DNA from: Aeromonas sanarellii
Lineage (GTDB): Bacteria; Pseudomonadota; Gammaproteobacteria; Enterobacterales; Aeromonadaceae
Direction: 5' to 3'
Length of the DNA: 64,000 bases
NCBI RefSeq assembly: GCF_000820085.1
Contig: NZ_CDBN01000053.1
Coordinates: 62,001-126,000 of the forward strand
The notes beneath the pieces are model-generated. The model saw only the letters and a program-made list of their open reading frames with translations, made no database searches and was not told where the DNA came from. A program made the position numbers and the translations under genes. Each line of letters begins with the position of its first letter. The first letter of the stretch is position 1. This document shows positions 10,246 through 21,793 of the stretch, piece by piece.

Positions 10246-11485
10246 AAATTTGATTGTCGGACTGGATATCGGCACGACCAAGGTGGCGGTACTGGTTGGC
10301 GAAGTATTGCCCGATGGCGAACTCAATGTCATCGGCATGGGCAGCCACGCTTCTCGCGGGATGGAGAAGGGCGGGGTCAATGACCTCGACTCCGTGGTCA
10401 AGTCCCTGCGCCGCGCGGTGGAAGAGGCCGAGATGATGGCCGACTGCCAGATAAGCTCCGTATATCTGGGCTTGTCCGGCAAGCACATCGATTGCCGCAA
10501 CGAGACCGGCATGGTGCCCATCTCCGATGAGGAGGTGACCCAGGAGGACGTGGACAACGTCATCCACACCGCCAAGTCGGTGCGACTGTCGGACGAGCTG
10601 CGGGTGCTGCACGTGCTGCCCCAGGAGTTCGCCATCGACTATCAGGAAGGGATCAAGAACCCGGTCGGCCTGTCCGGTGTGCGGATGGCGGCCAAAGTGC
10701 ACCTGATCACCTGCCACAACGACATGGCTCGCAACATCGAGAAGTGCGTGGAGAAGGTGGGTCTGCGGGTGGATCAGCTGATCTTCTCGGCGCTGGCGTC
10801 CAGCTATGCGGTGCTGACCGAGGACGAGAAGGAGCTGGGTGTCTGCGTGGTGGACATAGGTGGCGGTACCATGGACATGTCGCTCTTTACCGGCGGCGCC
10901 CTGCGTCACACCAAGGTGATCCCCTACGCCGGCAGCACGGTGACCAGCGACATCGCCTACGCCTTTGGCACGCCGCCGCTGGACGCCGAAGCGATCAAGG
11001 TGCGCTACGGCTGCGCCCTCGGCCGCCTGGTCAGCAAGGAAGACAATATCGAAGTGCCCAGTGTCGGCGGTCGTCCGGCGCGCAGCCTGCAGCGGCAGAC
11101 ACTGGCGGAAGTGATTGAACCCCGTTACACCGAGTTGCTCTCCATGGTGAATGACGAGCTGGTGCGGGTGCAGAGCGAATTGAAGGCACAGGGGGTCAAG
11201 CATCAGCTGGCCGCCGGTGTGGTCTTGACCGGTGGCGCGGCCCAGATCGAAGGCATAGTGGAGTGCGCAGAGCAGATCTTCCAAAGCCAGGTCCGGGTGG
11301 GCGAACCCATGAATATCCGGGGATTGAGCGATTACGTACAGGCGCCGGTGTACTCGACTGCGGTCGGGTTGCTGCAGTACGGCCGTACCAATCAATCCAC
11401 CGGCAGTAGCAAGGAATATGCCGCCAAGGCAAGCGTAGGTGGGCTGGTCAAACGGGTCAGCAACTGGTTGCGTGGCGAGTTCTAA
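10226..11485 (+). CDS. ftsA: Cell division protein FtsA (actin-like ATPase)
   Basis: Peripheral membrane actin-fold protein that tethers FtsZ to the membrane and recruits later divisome proteins. 419 aa, typical. ATP-binding motifs: L-D-I-G-T-T-K-V near residue 12, V-V-D-I-G-G-G-T-M-D near 210, and L-T-G-G-A-A-Q near 335. The extreme C-terminus (V-S-N-W-L-R-G-E-F) is the amphipathic membrane-targeting helix. Starts inside ftsQ (20-nt overlap) and is followed 39 nt later by ftsZ. Confidence 0.96.
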   Translation: MTNTADRNLIVGLDIGTTKVAVLVGEVLPDGELNVIGMGSHASRGMEKGGVNDLDSVVKSLRRAVEEAEMMADCQISSVYLGLSGKHIDCRNETGMVPISDEEVTQEDVDNVIHTAKSVRLSDELRVLHVLPQEFAIDYQEGIKNPVGLSGVRMAAKVHLITCHNDMARNIEKCVEKVGLRVDQLIFSALASSYAVLTEDEKELGVCVVDIGGGTMDMSLFTGGALRHTKVIPYAGSTVTSDIAYAFGTPPLDAEAIKVRYGCALGRLVSKEDNIEVPSVGGRPARSLQRQTLAEVIEPRYTELLSMVNDELVRVQSELKAQGVKHQLAAGVVLTGGAAQIEGIVECAEQIFQSQVRVGEPMNIRGLSDYVQAPVYSTAVGLLQYGRTNQSTGSSKEYAAKASVGGLVKRVSNWLRGEF

Positions 11486-11524
11486 AGATTTTGCTGAGTC
11501 AGGCAAATAAAGCGGAGAGACAAC

Positions 11525-12676
11525 ATGTTTGAATTTATGGATAGCCACACTGACGAAGCCGTCATCAAGGTGATAGGTGTGGGTGGCGGCGGCGGCAACG
11601 CAGTCGAGCACATGGTTCGTCAAAACATCGAGGGTGTTGAGTTCATTACCGTCAACACCGACGCCCAGGCGCTGCGCAACTCCAGTGCAAACACGACTCT
11701 GCAGATCGGTGGTGGCATCACCAAGGGTCTGGGTGCCGGGGCCAACCCGGAAGTGGGCCGTGACGCCGCCATGGAAGACAGGGAAGCGCTGCGCGAGCTG
11801 CTGACCGGTTCCGACATGGTGTTCATCGCCGCCGGCATGGGCGGTGGTACGGGTACGGGCGCCGCGCCTATCGTGGCCGAAGTGGCCCGCGAGATGGGTA
11901 TCCTGACCGTTGCCGTCGTGACCAAGCCGTTCTCCTTCGAAGGGAAGAAGCGGATGGGCTTCGCCGCCCACGGTATCGAGGAGCTGTCCAAGAACGTCGA
12001 CTCCCTGATCACCATCCCCAACGACAAGTTGCTGAAGGTGCTGGGTCGCGGCATCTCCCTGCTGGACGCCTTCAAGGCGGCCAACGACGTGCTGCTGGGC
12101 GCGGTACAGGGCATCGCCGAGCTGATCACCCGTCCGGGCCTGATCAACGTCGACTTCGCGGACGTGCGTACCGTGATGCGCGAGATGGGGACCGCCATGA
12201 TGGGTACCGGCTCCGCCTCCGGTGACGACCGTGCCGAAGAAGCGGCCGAGAAGGCCATCTCCAGCCCGCTGCTGGAAGACGTGGATCTGGCCGGTGCCCG
12301 CGGCATCCTGGTCAACATCACCGCCGGCATGGACATGACCATCGAAGAGTTCGAGACCGTGGGTAACGCGGTCAAGGCCTTCGCGTCCGAGAACGCCACT
12401 GTGGTGGTGGGTACCGTCATCGACCCGGAGATGCACGACGAACTGCGCGTCACCGTGGTGGCTACCGGTATCGGTGCCGAGCGCAAGCCCGACATCACCC
12501 TGGTCAAGAACAACATGGTCCAAGAGCGTCCGGCCCGTCAGCCCCTGATCAGCGAAGCCCTGCAGTCTCGCGTGATGGAAGAGGCGCCGGCCAAGGTGGT
12601 GAACGCCGAGCCCCAGGCTCGTCGCGAACCGGATTATCTCGATATTCCTGCGTTCCTGCGCAAACAGGCAGACTAA
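11525..12676 (+). CDS. ftsZ: Cell division GTPase FtsZ
   Basis: Tubulin-like GTPase forming the cytokinetic Z ring. 383 aa. The tubulin signature G-G-G-T-G-T-G is at residues 106-112, with the N-terminal G-V-G-G-G-G-G-N loop near 18-25. The end (P-D-Y-L-D-I-P-A-F-L-R-K-Q-A-D) is the conserved tail bound by FtsA and ZipA and, in E. coli, by ZapD; a zapD homologue is at 19458-20180. A good ribosome site (ggagag, 11514-11519) precedes ATG 11525. Confidence 0.98.
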   Translation: MFEFMDSHTDEAVIKVIGVGGGGGNAVEHMVRQNIEGVEFITVNTDAQALRNSSANTTLQIGGGITKGLGAGANPEVGRDAAMEDREALRELLTGSDMVFIAAGMGGGTGTGAAPIVAEVAREMGILTVAVVTKPFSFEGKKRMGFAAHGIEELSKNVDSLITIPNDKLLKVLGRGISLLDAFKAANDVLLGAVQGIAELITRPGLINVDFADVRTVMREMGTAMMGTGSASGDDRAEEAAEKAISSPLLEDVDLAGARGILVNITAGMDMTIEEFETVGNAVKAFASENATVVVGTVIDPEMHDELRVTVVATGIGAERKPDITLVKNNMVQERPARQPLISEALQSRVMEEAPAKVVNAEPQARREPDYLDIPAFLRKQAD

Positions 12677-12695
12677 GCCTCTGATGGCTCTGGTT

Positions 12696-12724
12696 TGTTT
12701 GTTGCTTAAGGATTGTGCTAAGAT
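12696..12724 (+). promoter_or_regulatory. Possible extended -10 promoter for lpxC
   Basis: TAAGAT at 12719-12724 with an upstream TG at 12716-12717 gives an extended -10 element in the ftsZ-lpxC gap. The -35 region (12695-12701) is poor. Plausible as a separate lpxC start, but only by eye. Confidence 0.35.
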
Positions 12725-12778
12725 GGCCTGGCAACGACCATCTGGTCAGGAATTTGAGCTGTTAAAGCGGATACGCCC

Positions 12779-13702
12779 ATGATTAGACAAAGAACCTTGA
12801 AAACGAGTGTCCAGGCCACCGGTGTGGGCCTGCATTCGGGCCGGAAAGTCACTATGACGTTCCGTCCGGCGCCTGTTAACACAGGGATCGTTTACTTGCG
12901 TACCGATCTGAATCCTGTGGTAGAGCTGCCAGCCAACGCCGATCAGGTGCGTGATACCGTGCTTTGTACCGCTCTGGTGAACGAAGCCGGCGTCCGCGTG
13001 TCGACCATTGAACACCTCTCTGCCGCCCTGGCCGGGATGGGGATCGACAACCTCTATGTAGAGGTCGACGCACCCGAGATCCCGGTGATGGATGGCAGTG
13101 CGCATCCGTTCATCTACCTGCTGCAGGAAGTGGGTATCCGTGAACAGAACGCAGCCAAGCAGTTCGTGCGGATCAAGCAGAGCATCCGGGTTGAAGACGG
13201 CGACAAGTGGGCGGAATTCCACCCCTATCGCAACGGCTTCAAGATGGATCTCGAGATCGATTTTCAGCATCCGGTGTTTGAAGGCCGCAACCAGCGTTGC
13301 GTGCTGGACTTCTCCGGTGCCTCTTTCGTGAAAGAGATCAGCCGTGCCCGTACCTTCGGCTTCATGCGTGACATCGAGTACCTGCGTTCCCAGAACCTGG
13401 CGCTGGGCGGCAGCCTGGAAAACGCCGTGGTGCTGGATGACTACCGGGTTCTGAACGAAGATGGCCTGCGTTACGAAGACGAGTTCGTCAAGCACAAGAT
13501 GCTGGATGCCATCGGTGACCTGTACATGTGCAACCGCAGCATCATCGGTGAATTCCGTGCCTACAAGACGGGCCATGCCCTGAACAACAAGCTGCTGCGC
13601 GCCTTGCTGGCCCAGCAGGAGGCCTGGGAGCTGGTGACCTTCGAGGGTGAGGGCGACAAAGCGCCCATCGCTTACTACGACAACGGTCTGGTTCTGGCCT
13701 GA
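12779..13702 (+). CDS. lpxC: UDP-3-O-acyl-GlcNAc deacetylase LpxC
   Basis: Zinc deacetylase catalysing the committed step of lipid A synthesis in the cytosol. 307 aa, about the E. coli length. Zinc and catalytic residues are recognisable: E78-H79 in T-I-E-H-L, H239 and D243 in K-H-K-M-L-D, and the general acid/base His in T-G-H-A-L. It closes the division/cell-wall cluster as in many gammaproteobacteria. A 13-bp perfect hairpin follows the stop. Confidence 0.97.
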   Translation: MIRQRTLKTSVQATGVGLHSGRKVTMTFRPAPVNTGIVYLRTDLNPVVELPANADQVRDTVLCTALVNEAGVRVSTIEHLSAALAGMGIDNLYVEVDAPEIPVMDGSAHPFIYLLQEVGIREQNAAKQFVRIKQSIRVEDGDKWAEFHPYRNGFKMDLEIDFQHPVFEGRNQRCVLDFSGASFVKEISRARTFGFMRDIEYLRSQNLALGGSLENAVVLDDYRVLNEDGLRYEDEFVKHKMLDAIGDLYMCNRSIIGEFRAYKTGHALNNKLLRALLAQQEAWELVTFEGEGDKAPIAYYDNGLVLA

Positions 13703-13712
13703 TAGCTGTGCA

Positions 13713-13749
13713 ACAGGACGTCGGTCATCTCTCCGCACCGACGTCCTGT
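13713..13749 (+). terminator. Hairpin after lpxC
   Basis: Perfect 13-bp inverted repeat: ACAGGACGTCGGT at 13713-13725 and its complement at 13737-13749, with an 11-nt loop. Only a loose T-containing tail follows, so it is a likely but imperfect intrinsic terminator of the cluster. Confidence 0.6.
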
Positions 13750-13842
13750 CATTTGTTTATTCCATCCTTTAATACCGATTATCTCCCGGTTTTATTGCCC
13801 GTGCAGGCCCTTGGCCTCACCTGACCGAGAAGACAGATTCCT

Positions 13843-14748
13843 ATGAGCATTACCCTGATCCTCCACGGTAAGCAGCGCCGCAAGTTGCACTTACCCAAAC
13901 AACGTCTGGCCTGGGTCGGCGGTATCCTCTTCACTGCATTGGCCTTGGGGAGTGGCTGGCTCTGGCAGAGCTGGCACCAGAAGATGGAGGCGCTGGAAGT
14001 GGCGCTGACCCTGGCGCAGCAGCAAAAATCCACGCAAGGGGCCGATGAAGCCCGCGAACAGCTCGCCATGCTGGCGGCCCAGGTGGGCACCATGCAGGGG
14101 CAGCTCGGTCGTCTCAACGCCCTCGGCGAACGCCTGACCGAGAAGGCGGACCTCGATCCCGAGGAGTTCAACTTCAAGGAGCTGCCCCCCATGGGCGGTC
14201 CCTCCTACGATGCGGACCTGGAAGTCAGCCTGGGCGAGCTGCAAGACTCCATGGAACACCTCAATCGTCAGCTCAGCAGCCGCGAAGAGCAGCTGTCGGT
14301 ACTTGAATCCTTCATCACGAATCACCATATCACCGATGCCGGCTTCATCTCGGGTTCACCGGTGAAACAGGAGCGGGTCTGGATCTCCTCCGGCTTCGGT
14401 GGCCGGGTCGATCCGTTCAACGGTCGTGCCAAGATGCACAAAGGGGTGGATTTCCGCGGCAAGCCCGGCACCCCCATACTGGCGACCGGCAAGGGGATCA
14501 TCAGCTGGGCGGGGCGTCACCCTGAGTTCGGCAACATGGTGGAGATAGACCATGGCAATGGTCTGGTCACCCGCTATGCCCACAATTCCAAGTTGCTGGT
14601 GGATGTGGGCACCCTGGTCGACGAAGGCCAGAAGATCGCCCTGATGGGGCGAACCGGTCGTGCGACCGGAGTTCATTTGCATTACGAAGTGTTGAAAGAT
14701 GGTCGTCAGGTCAACCCCGCGCGCTTTCTGAATGCCAGACGGGGTTAG
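13843..14748 (+). CDS. M23-family (LytM-type) zinc endopeptidase, membrane-anchored
   Basis: 301 aa. Short basic N-terminus, one membrane segment at about residues 24-42, a coiled-coil-like stretch (about 45-165), then a C-terminal peptidase M23 domain. Zinc and catalytic residues appear intact: H199 and D203 in M-H-K-G-V-D-F-R-G, and H278/H280 in V-H-L-H-Y-E. Family members cut peptidoglycan cross-links or, when degenerate, activate amidases; the intact motif suggests activity. It sits between lpxC and secA, where E. coli has secM, and shows no SecM-like arrest sequence. Its exact substrate is not known from sequence. Confidence 0.88.
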   Translation: MSITLILHGKQRRKLHLPKQRLAWVGGILFTALALGSGWLWQSWHQKMEALEVALTLAQQQKSTQGADEAREQLAMLAAQVGTMQGQLGRLNALGERLTEKADLDPEEFNFKELPPMGGPSYDADLEVSLGELQDSMEHLNRQLSSREEQLSVLESFITNHHITDAGFISGSPVKQERVWISSGFGGRVDPFNGRAKMHKGVDFRGKPGTPILATGKGIISWAGRHPEFGNMVEIDHGNGLVTRYAHNSKLLVDVGTLVDEGQKIALMGRTGRATGVHLHYEVLKDGRQVNPARFLNARRG

Positions 14749-14805
14749 GTTTTTTCTTCAGGTTCCAGTGACGGAACGCTTATATAACCAAAACAGTTGG
14801 TACCC

Positions 14806-17526
<2,721 letters not shown>

Positions 17527-17541
17527 CACCCTGCCATGATG

Positions 17542-17570
17542 AATACACCGCCTCCGGGCGGTGTATTTGT
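17542..17570 (+). terminator. Intrinsic terminator after secA
   Basis: Perfect 11-bp stem AATACACCGCC (17542-17552) with TCCG loop and complement 17557-17567, followed by a short T-rich tail. Confidence 0.75.
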
Positions 17571-17594
17571 TTCCGGGACAGGAGGAGATCACCG

Positions 17595-18779
17595 ATGAGC
17601 AAGCTGCCGGCGGGGTGGGATGACGAGGCACATAGCCATTGGTCGAGGGGGGATCGCCAGCAGGCTGTCCAGCAGGTGCTGATGAGGCTGAACGAGGCAA
17701 GGATCAAGCCTGTTCCCCTGCAGCTGCAGTTGGCCTATTACCTCTTTTTGTCAGGGGATCCCGCCTCGGCCGCTCAGGTACTGATGCTGGCGCACCAGGG
17801 CTCGCCCGAGGACGACGAGGTGCTGCGCAATCTCTGCGTCTGTCTCTCCCGCTCGGGTCAGCATGAGCGGGCCGTGGTTCATCTGACCGAGCTGGTCCGC
17901 CGTGAGCCGGCCGATTATCTGACCTATGACGGACTCTGCACTTCCCTCGCCAAGCTTGGGCGCTATGCCGAAGCCTCGGTGGCGGGGGCCCGGGCCCTGA
18001 CCCTCAAGGATGAGGCCGTCTCGCAGCCCGTCGAGGGGTGGGCGCTGCCGGCAGAGGGGCCGGCAGCCTGGCTGGCCGGGCAGGGGGAGAGGCAGCCCGT
18101 CATCGCCTTCTCCCTCTGGGGCAAGCAGGCCCGTTACTTGCGGGGAGCGCTCGACAATGTGCTGGCCGCAGCCTACCTCTATCCCGGCTGGCGGGTGCGC
18201 TTCTACGTGGATGCCAGCGTGCCGGGAGAGTTGCTGACCTGCCTGCGGGAGCATGGCGCCGAGGTCAGGATGCAACCCGACGGTCAGTCCCTGCGTCAGC
18301 GCCTGTGCTGGCGCTTCCAGGTCGCCAATGATCCCGGAGTGGGACGCTTTCTTGTGCGCGATGCGGACTCCGTGCTGAATCTGCGGGAGCGGCTGGCGGT
18401 CGATGACTGGCTTGCATCGGGGCACTGGTTCCATATCATGCGTGACTGGTGGAGCCACACCGATCTGGTGCTGGCAGGCATGTGGGGCGGTGTGGCCGGC
18501 GTGCTTCCACCCTTGCAGCCGCTGCTGGAGGGTTATCAATCCAGGACCATGGAGACGCCGAATATCGATCAGTGGTTCCTGCGTGACTGCCTGTGGCGCT
18601 ATCTGCGCCAGAGTGCGCTGATACATGATCGCTGCTTTGCTCCGGCAGGCGTCGTCCCCTGGCCGCAGCCGGCCCCGGCGGGCAATGAACATGTGGGGCA
18701 GGATCTCTTCAGGGCCCAGGGGGAAAAGCAGGCCGCTCGGCTGGCCCCCTGGATCGCCCGTTTGTCGTGTTTACGTTGA
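17595..18779 (+). CDS. TPR-containing glycosyltransferase-like protein, function unknown
   Basis: 394 aa, no signal peptide or membrane segment. The first ~150 residues look like tetratricopeptide helices (repeated A-x-x-x-L / L-x-x-x-G patterns). The C-terminal ~250 residues resemble a nucleotide-sugar glycosyltransferase fold: a W-R-V-R-F-Y-V-D-A-S strand, then R-D-A-D-S-V-L, a D-x-D-type metal motif, and later a T-P-N-I-D-Q-W-F-L segment. ATG 17595 follows GGAGGAG (17581-17587). The gene sits alone between the secA terminator and mutT, 8 nt before the mutT start, so the two may be cotranscribed. No acceptor can be inferred. Confidence 0.7.
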   Translation: MSKLPAGWDDEAHSHWSRGDRQQAVQQVLMRLNEARIKPVPLQLQLAYYLFLSGDPASAAQVLMLAHQGSPEDDEVLRNLCVCLSRSGQHERAVVHLTELVRREPADYLTYDGLCTSLAKLGRYAEASVAGARALTLKDEAVSQPVEGWALPAEGPAAWLAGQGERQPVIAFSLWGKQARYLRGALDNVLAAAYLYPGWRVRFYVDASVPGELLTCLREHGAEVRMQPDGQSLRQRLCWRFQVANDPGVGRFLVRDADSVLNLRERLAVDDWLASGHWFHIMRDWWSHTDLVLAGMWGGVAGVLPPLQPLLEGYQSRTMETPNIDQWFLRDCLWRYLRQSALIHDRCFAPAGVVPWPQPAPAGNEHVGQDLFRAQGEKQAARLAPWIARLSCLR

Positions 18780-18787
18780 GGACAATG

Positions 18788-19192
18788 ATGGAACAGAAGA
18801 AACGGATCTGGGTGGCGGTCGGTGTCATCGAGAACGAACGGGGCGATATCTTCATCGCCAAACGCTCCGCCGATCGCCATCAGGGGGATCGCTGGGAGTT
18901 TCCGGGGGGCAAGGTGGAGTCGGGGGAAGACCTGCTCACCGCGCTGGACAGAGAGCTGTGGGAAGAGATCGGGATCCGGGTGCAGGACTGCGCTCCCTTC
19001 ATGGAGCTGCACCACGACTACCCCGACAAGCAGGTGTTGCTGGATATCTGGAAGGTAACCCGTTTCCATGGCGAGCCCTTCGGCAAGGAGGGGCAGGAGT
19101 GCCGCTGGGTGCCGCTGGCCTCGCTCCACGAGTACCACTTCCCGGATGCCAACGGCCCCATAGTGGCGCGGCTGCAAGCCTCGCTGGCCTGA
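18788..19192 (+). CDS. mutT: 8-oxo-dGTP diphosphatase MutT (Nudix hydrolase)
   Basis: 134 aa. Hydrolyses oxidised guanine nucleotides before they are misincorporated. A full Nudix box is visible: G-x5-E-x7-R-E-L-W-E-E-I-G, around residues 36-58. ATG 18788 is chosen because GAGGA (18778-18782) lies 5 nt upstream; an adjacent ATG at 18785 is too close to it. The gene is near secA, as in E. coli, though a TPR protein intervenes. Confidence 0.93.
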   Translation: MEQKKRIWVAVGVIENERGDIFIAKRSADRHQGDRWEFPGGKVESGEDLLTALDRELWEEIGIRVQDCAPFMELHHDYPDKQVLLDIWKVTRFHGEPFGKEGQECRWVPLASLHEYHFPDANGPIVARLQASLA

Positions 19193-19213
19193 GGGCAGAG
19201 CACAACCATTGAA

Positions 19214-19234
19214 AAAGGGCCGGTCAGGCCCTTT
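19214..19234. terminator. Bidirectional intrinsic terminator between mutT and yacG
   Basis: Stem AAAGGGCC (19214-19221), loop GGTCA, complement 19227-19234. On the minus strand it is followed by a T-tract (complement of the A run at 19212-19216) and on the plus strand by T-rich sequence, serving convergent mutT and yacG. Confidence 0.8.
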
Positions 19235-19250
19235 CTTGATCGTGTTGTGT

Positions 19251-19445
19251 TTATTGCCAGGGATCGCCCTGTTCCGGGTCGGGCAGCAGATCCGGGTTGA
19301 TCTCGCCGGGAATGCGCTTCTCTTCGTCGGCCCATTCACCGAGGTCGATCAGCTGGCAGCGCTTGCTGCAGAAGGGGCGAAACGGGCTCTCGGGAGTCCA
19401 TTCAACCTCACTCTGACAGGTGGGGCATTTTACCTTGGTGACCAT
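19251..19445 (-). CDS. yacG: DNA gyrase inhibitor YacG (zinc-ribbon protein)
   Basis: 64 aa, the usual tiny size. Four zinc-binding cysteines as C7-x2-C10 and C26-x3-C30, followed by the conserved D-L-G-E-W-A-D-E-E segment. In E. coli YacG binds GyrB and blocks DNA binding. It follows zapD by 12 nt on the minus strand, in the same zapD-yacG arrangement found in many gammaproteobacteria. Confidence 0.95.
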   Translation of the reverse strand: MVTKVKCPTCQSEVEWTPESPFRPFCSKRCQLIDLGEWADEEKRIPGEINPDLLPDPEQGDPWQ

Positions 19446-19457
19446 GTCGTTCTCTCC

Positions 19458-20180
19458 TTAGCAGCAGGCGAGCTGGAAGGGGACGTCGCCAATCTGCTGT
19501 TCCGTCGTCGGCAGGAAGCGCAGGGCGAAGCGGTTCTTGTGGCCGCTCAGGGTGGGGTAGCAGGCTTGTCCATTGGGCAAGCGAATACGGATAAGCTCGG
19601 CCCCTTCGGCGGTGTCCTGGAAGAAGCCGTTGGTGGCCACCTGATCGCTGAAGTTGCCCGACTCGCGCCACAGGCGCAGCAGCAGGGAGATGGCGTTCAT
19701 CAGCAGGGTGATGTCGCTGAGCCATTGCTGCATCTGCTGGTGGCGGGCGACGGCTGGCGTGGCCAGCCAGTGATGCAGCTGGGGTACGTCGAAGGCGCAC
19801 AGCCCCCCCGGAATGGAGAAACGCTGGCGGATGGAGCCGAGCAGGCGATCTTCCTTCAGGCGGGCACCGGGACGGGGGGAGTTGAGCAGGCTGCGGGAGA
19901 GCTGGGTGCTTTCCTGCTGCATCCGCTGGATCTGCTCGAGGTCGACGTCAGGCAGGCTGGCCCAGTGGCTCAGCCGCTGGCCGAGGCGCTCCAGGTCCTT
20001 GATGAGATCGGCGCGCAGGTCGCCGCGCTCCAGCAGCTCCTGCAAATCGAACAACCCCTTGAAGAAGGCGATGTGTGCCCAGGACTGGTCACTCTCCAGA
20101 TTGTCGCGGATCTGGGAAAACAGGGACTCCAGACGAAGATAGGTCCGGCTTTTTTCATTGAGGGGGAAATCGTAAATCAT
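19458..20180 (-). CDS. zapD: Z-ring associated protein ZapD
   Basis: 240 aa cytosolic helical/beta protein that cross-links FtsZ filaments by binding the FtsZ C-terminal tail. The start at 20180 gives M-I-Y-D-F-P-L-N-E-K-x-R-T-Y-L-R-L-E, the family's characteristic N-terminus; the upstream open frame (to 20327) overlaps coaE and is rejected. Most of the body is helical, with L-x-x-L repeats. Gene order coaE-zapD-yacG is conserved and probably one transcription unit. Confidence 0.94.
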   Translation of the reverse strand: MIYDFPLNEKSRTYLRLESLFSQIRDNLESDQSWAHIAFFKGLFDLQELLERGDLRADLIKDLERLGQRLSHWASLPDVDLEQIQRMQQESTQLSRSLLNSPRPGARLKEDRLLGSIRQRFSIPGGLCAFDVPQLHHWLATPAVARHQQMQQWLSDITLLMNAISLLLRLWRESGNFSDQVATNGFFQDTAEGAELIRIRLPNGQACYPTLSGHKNRFALRFLPTTEQQIGDVPFQLACC

Positions 20181-20217
20181 GCCTAATCCTGGCCAGCCAT
20201 AAACCGGCCTAGTGTAC

Positions 20218-20832
20218 TCACTGTTGGCGGGCTTGTTGAGAGGCAAATGCCAGATATGTCTGGTGCAGGGCCAAAATTCGCTCTCGGATGGTCTCACTTG
20301 TGACACTCTGGTTGTCCAGCACGTCATCGGCCATCGCCAGGCGTTCCCCGCGGCGCGCCTGGGACGCCAGTATCGCCTCTGCCTGCGCCCGGCTCACGCC
20401 ATCCCGACGACAGGTTCGCTCTATCTGGGTCTCCTCGTCCACGTCGATGACCAGCACCCGATCGGCGAGGGAGGTGAGCCGGTTCTCCACCAGCAGGGGC
20501 ACCACCAGCAGGCAGTAGGGAGACTCGGCGGTCGCGCACTGGCGCAGCATTTCGCTGCGGATGAGGGGGTGGAGCAGGGCGTTGAGCCAGGCCTTGGCCG
20601 CCGGGTCGCTGAAGATATGCTCGCGCAGTCTGCGGCGATCGAGCCGGCCATCGGACGAGATGACATCCTGGCCAAAATGGTCGGCAATGGCGGCCAGGGC
20701 CGGGGTGCCGGGCTCCACGACCTCGCGGGCGATGATGTCGGCATCCACCACCTCGATGCCCAGCTCGGCAAAGCGGTTGGCGATGGTGGTCTTGCCGCTG
20801 CCGATGCCCCCTGTGATGGCGACTACATACAT
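20218..20832 (-). CDS. coaE: Dephospho-CoA kinase CoaE
   Basis: 204 aa cytosolic kinase performing the last step of coenzyme A synthesis. P-loop G-G-I-G-S-G-K-T-T at residues 8-16; D-A-D-I-I-A-R near 35 and R-L-D-R-R near 65 are family landmarks. It lies 18 nt downstream of tapD on the same strand, so it may be transcribed from the pilus cluster as in Pseudomonas (pilD-coaE). Confidence 0.96.
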   Translation of the reverse strand: MYVVAITGGIGSGKTTIANRFAELGIEVVDADIIAREVVEPGTPALAAIADHFGQDVISSDGRLDRRRLREHIFSDPAAKAWLNALLHPLIRSEMLRQCATAESPYCLLVVPLLVENRLTSLADRVLVIDVDEETQIERTCRRDGVSRAQAEAILASQARRGERLAMADDVLDNQSVTSETIRERILALHQTYLAFASQQARQQ

Positions 20833-20850
20833 GGGTCAGAGATCCTCTTG

Positions 20851-21726
20851 CTAGAGCACGACATGGAGATACCAGCGGGTGATGCTATCCCCCCACAGCA
20901 GCGCTATCCAGCCCGCGATGGCGAGATAGGGGCCGAAGGGGATGGGCTTGCCCTGATGGTGGTTGCGAAGCAGGATGAGGCCGATACCTATGGCGGCGCC
21001 GACCAGGGAGGAGAGCAGCAGCACTATGGGCAGCACCTGCCAGCCGAGCCAGGCGCCGAGGGCTGCCAGCAGCTTGAAATCGCCATAACCCATGCCCTCC
21101 TTGCCGGTGAGCAGCTTGAAGGCCCAGTAGAGGGCCCAGAGCACCAGATAGCCTGCCATGGCGCCGATCACCGCATCCGCCAGGGGGACGAAGCCTCCCA
21201 ACAGGTTGAACAGCAGACCGCCCCACAGCAGTGGCAGGGTGAGCTGGTCCGGCAGCAGCATCTTGTCCAGATCGATGAAGGTGAGCGCCACCAGTACCCA
21301 GGTCAGCACGAGGGCCGCCAAGGTTCCCCAGCCGGGAGTGAGGGTGGCGGCCACGGCGACCGACAGCAGGGCAGTGAGCAATTCGACCAGGGGATAGCGG
21401 GCGGAGATGGGGGCTCGGCAGTTGCGACAGCGCCCCCTGAGCCAGAGCCAGCTCAGCAGGGGGATGTTCTCCAGCGCACCTATGGGGTGGTCGCAATGGG
21501 GGCAGCGGGAGCGGGGCACCATCAGGTTGTAGCGTCCAGTGGCCGGGATGGGGGACGTATGGTCACCGAAATAGTCGGTGTATTCGGCGTGCCAGTCCCG
21601 CTCCATCATGATGGGCAGGCGATGGATCACCACGTTGAGGAAGCTGCCCACCATCAGGGAGAAGAGAAACACCAGGGAGAGATAAAACCAGGGCAGGGCC
21701 TGGGCCAGTTCGATCAGGGGCGCCAT
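20851..21726 (-). CDS. tapD: Type IV prepilin peptidase / N-methyltransferase TapD (PilD)
   Basis: 291 aa polytopic inner-membrane aspartyl protease that removes the leader from type IV prepilins and type II secretion pseudopilins and methylates the new N-terminus. Two C-x2-C pairs (C75/C78 and C100/C103) form the cytosolic zinc-binding loop; catalytic aspartates are D152 (F-I-D-L-D) and D216 in the G-Y-G-D-F-K motif. About eight membrane segments. In Aeromonas TapD is known to be needed for aerolysin-type secretion as well as pili. Confidence 0.95.
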   Translation of the reverse strand: MAPLIELAQALPWFYLSLVFLFSLMVGSFLNVVIHRLPIMMERDWHAEYTDYFGDHTSPIPATGRYNLMVPRSRCPHCDHPIGALENIPLLSWLWLRGRCRNCRAPISARYPLVELLTALLSVAVAATLTPGWGTLAALVLTWVLVALTFIDLDKMLLPDQLTLPLLWGGLLFNLLGGFVPLADAVIGAMAGYLVLWALYWAFKLLTGKEGMGYGDFKLLAALGAWLGWQVLPIVLLLSSLVGAAIGIGLILLRNHHQGKPIPFGPYLAIAGWIALLWGDSITRWYLHVVL

Positions 21727-21793
21727 AAGTCAACCGCTTGCGTTGAGAGAGAAGGGGCCAGGCCGAACTGGCTGGCCCTCTTGCCGAAGGGGC

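Noticed and set aside
10136..12523. Long minus-strand open frame opposite ftsA-ftsZ
   Set aside because: Antisense to two essential division genes and without recognisable domains.
14761..14777. Short GTTCC/GGAAC inverted repeat before secA
   Set aside because: Five-bp stem without a T-tract; too weak to call a terminator or a SecM-like leader.
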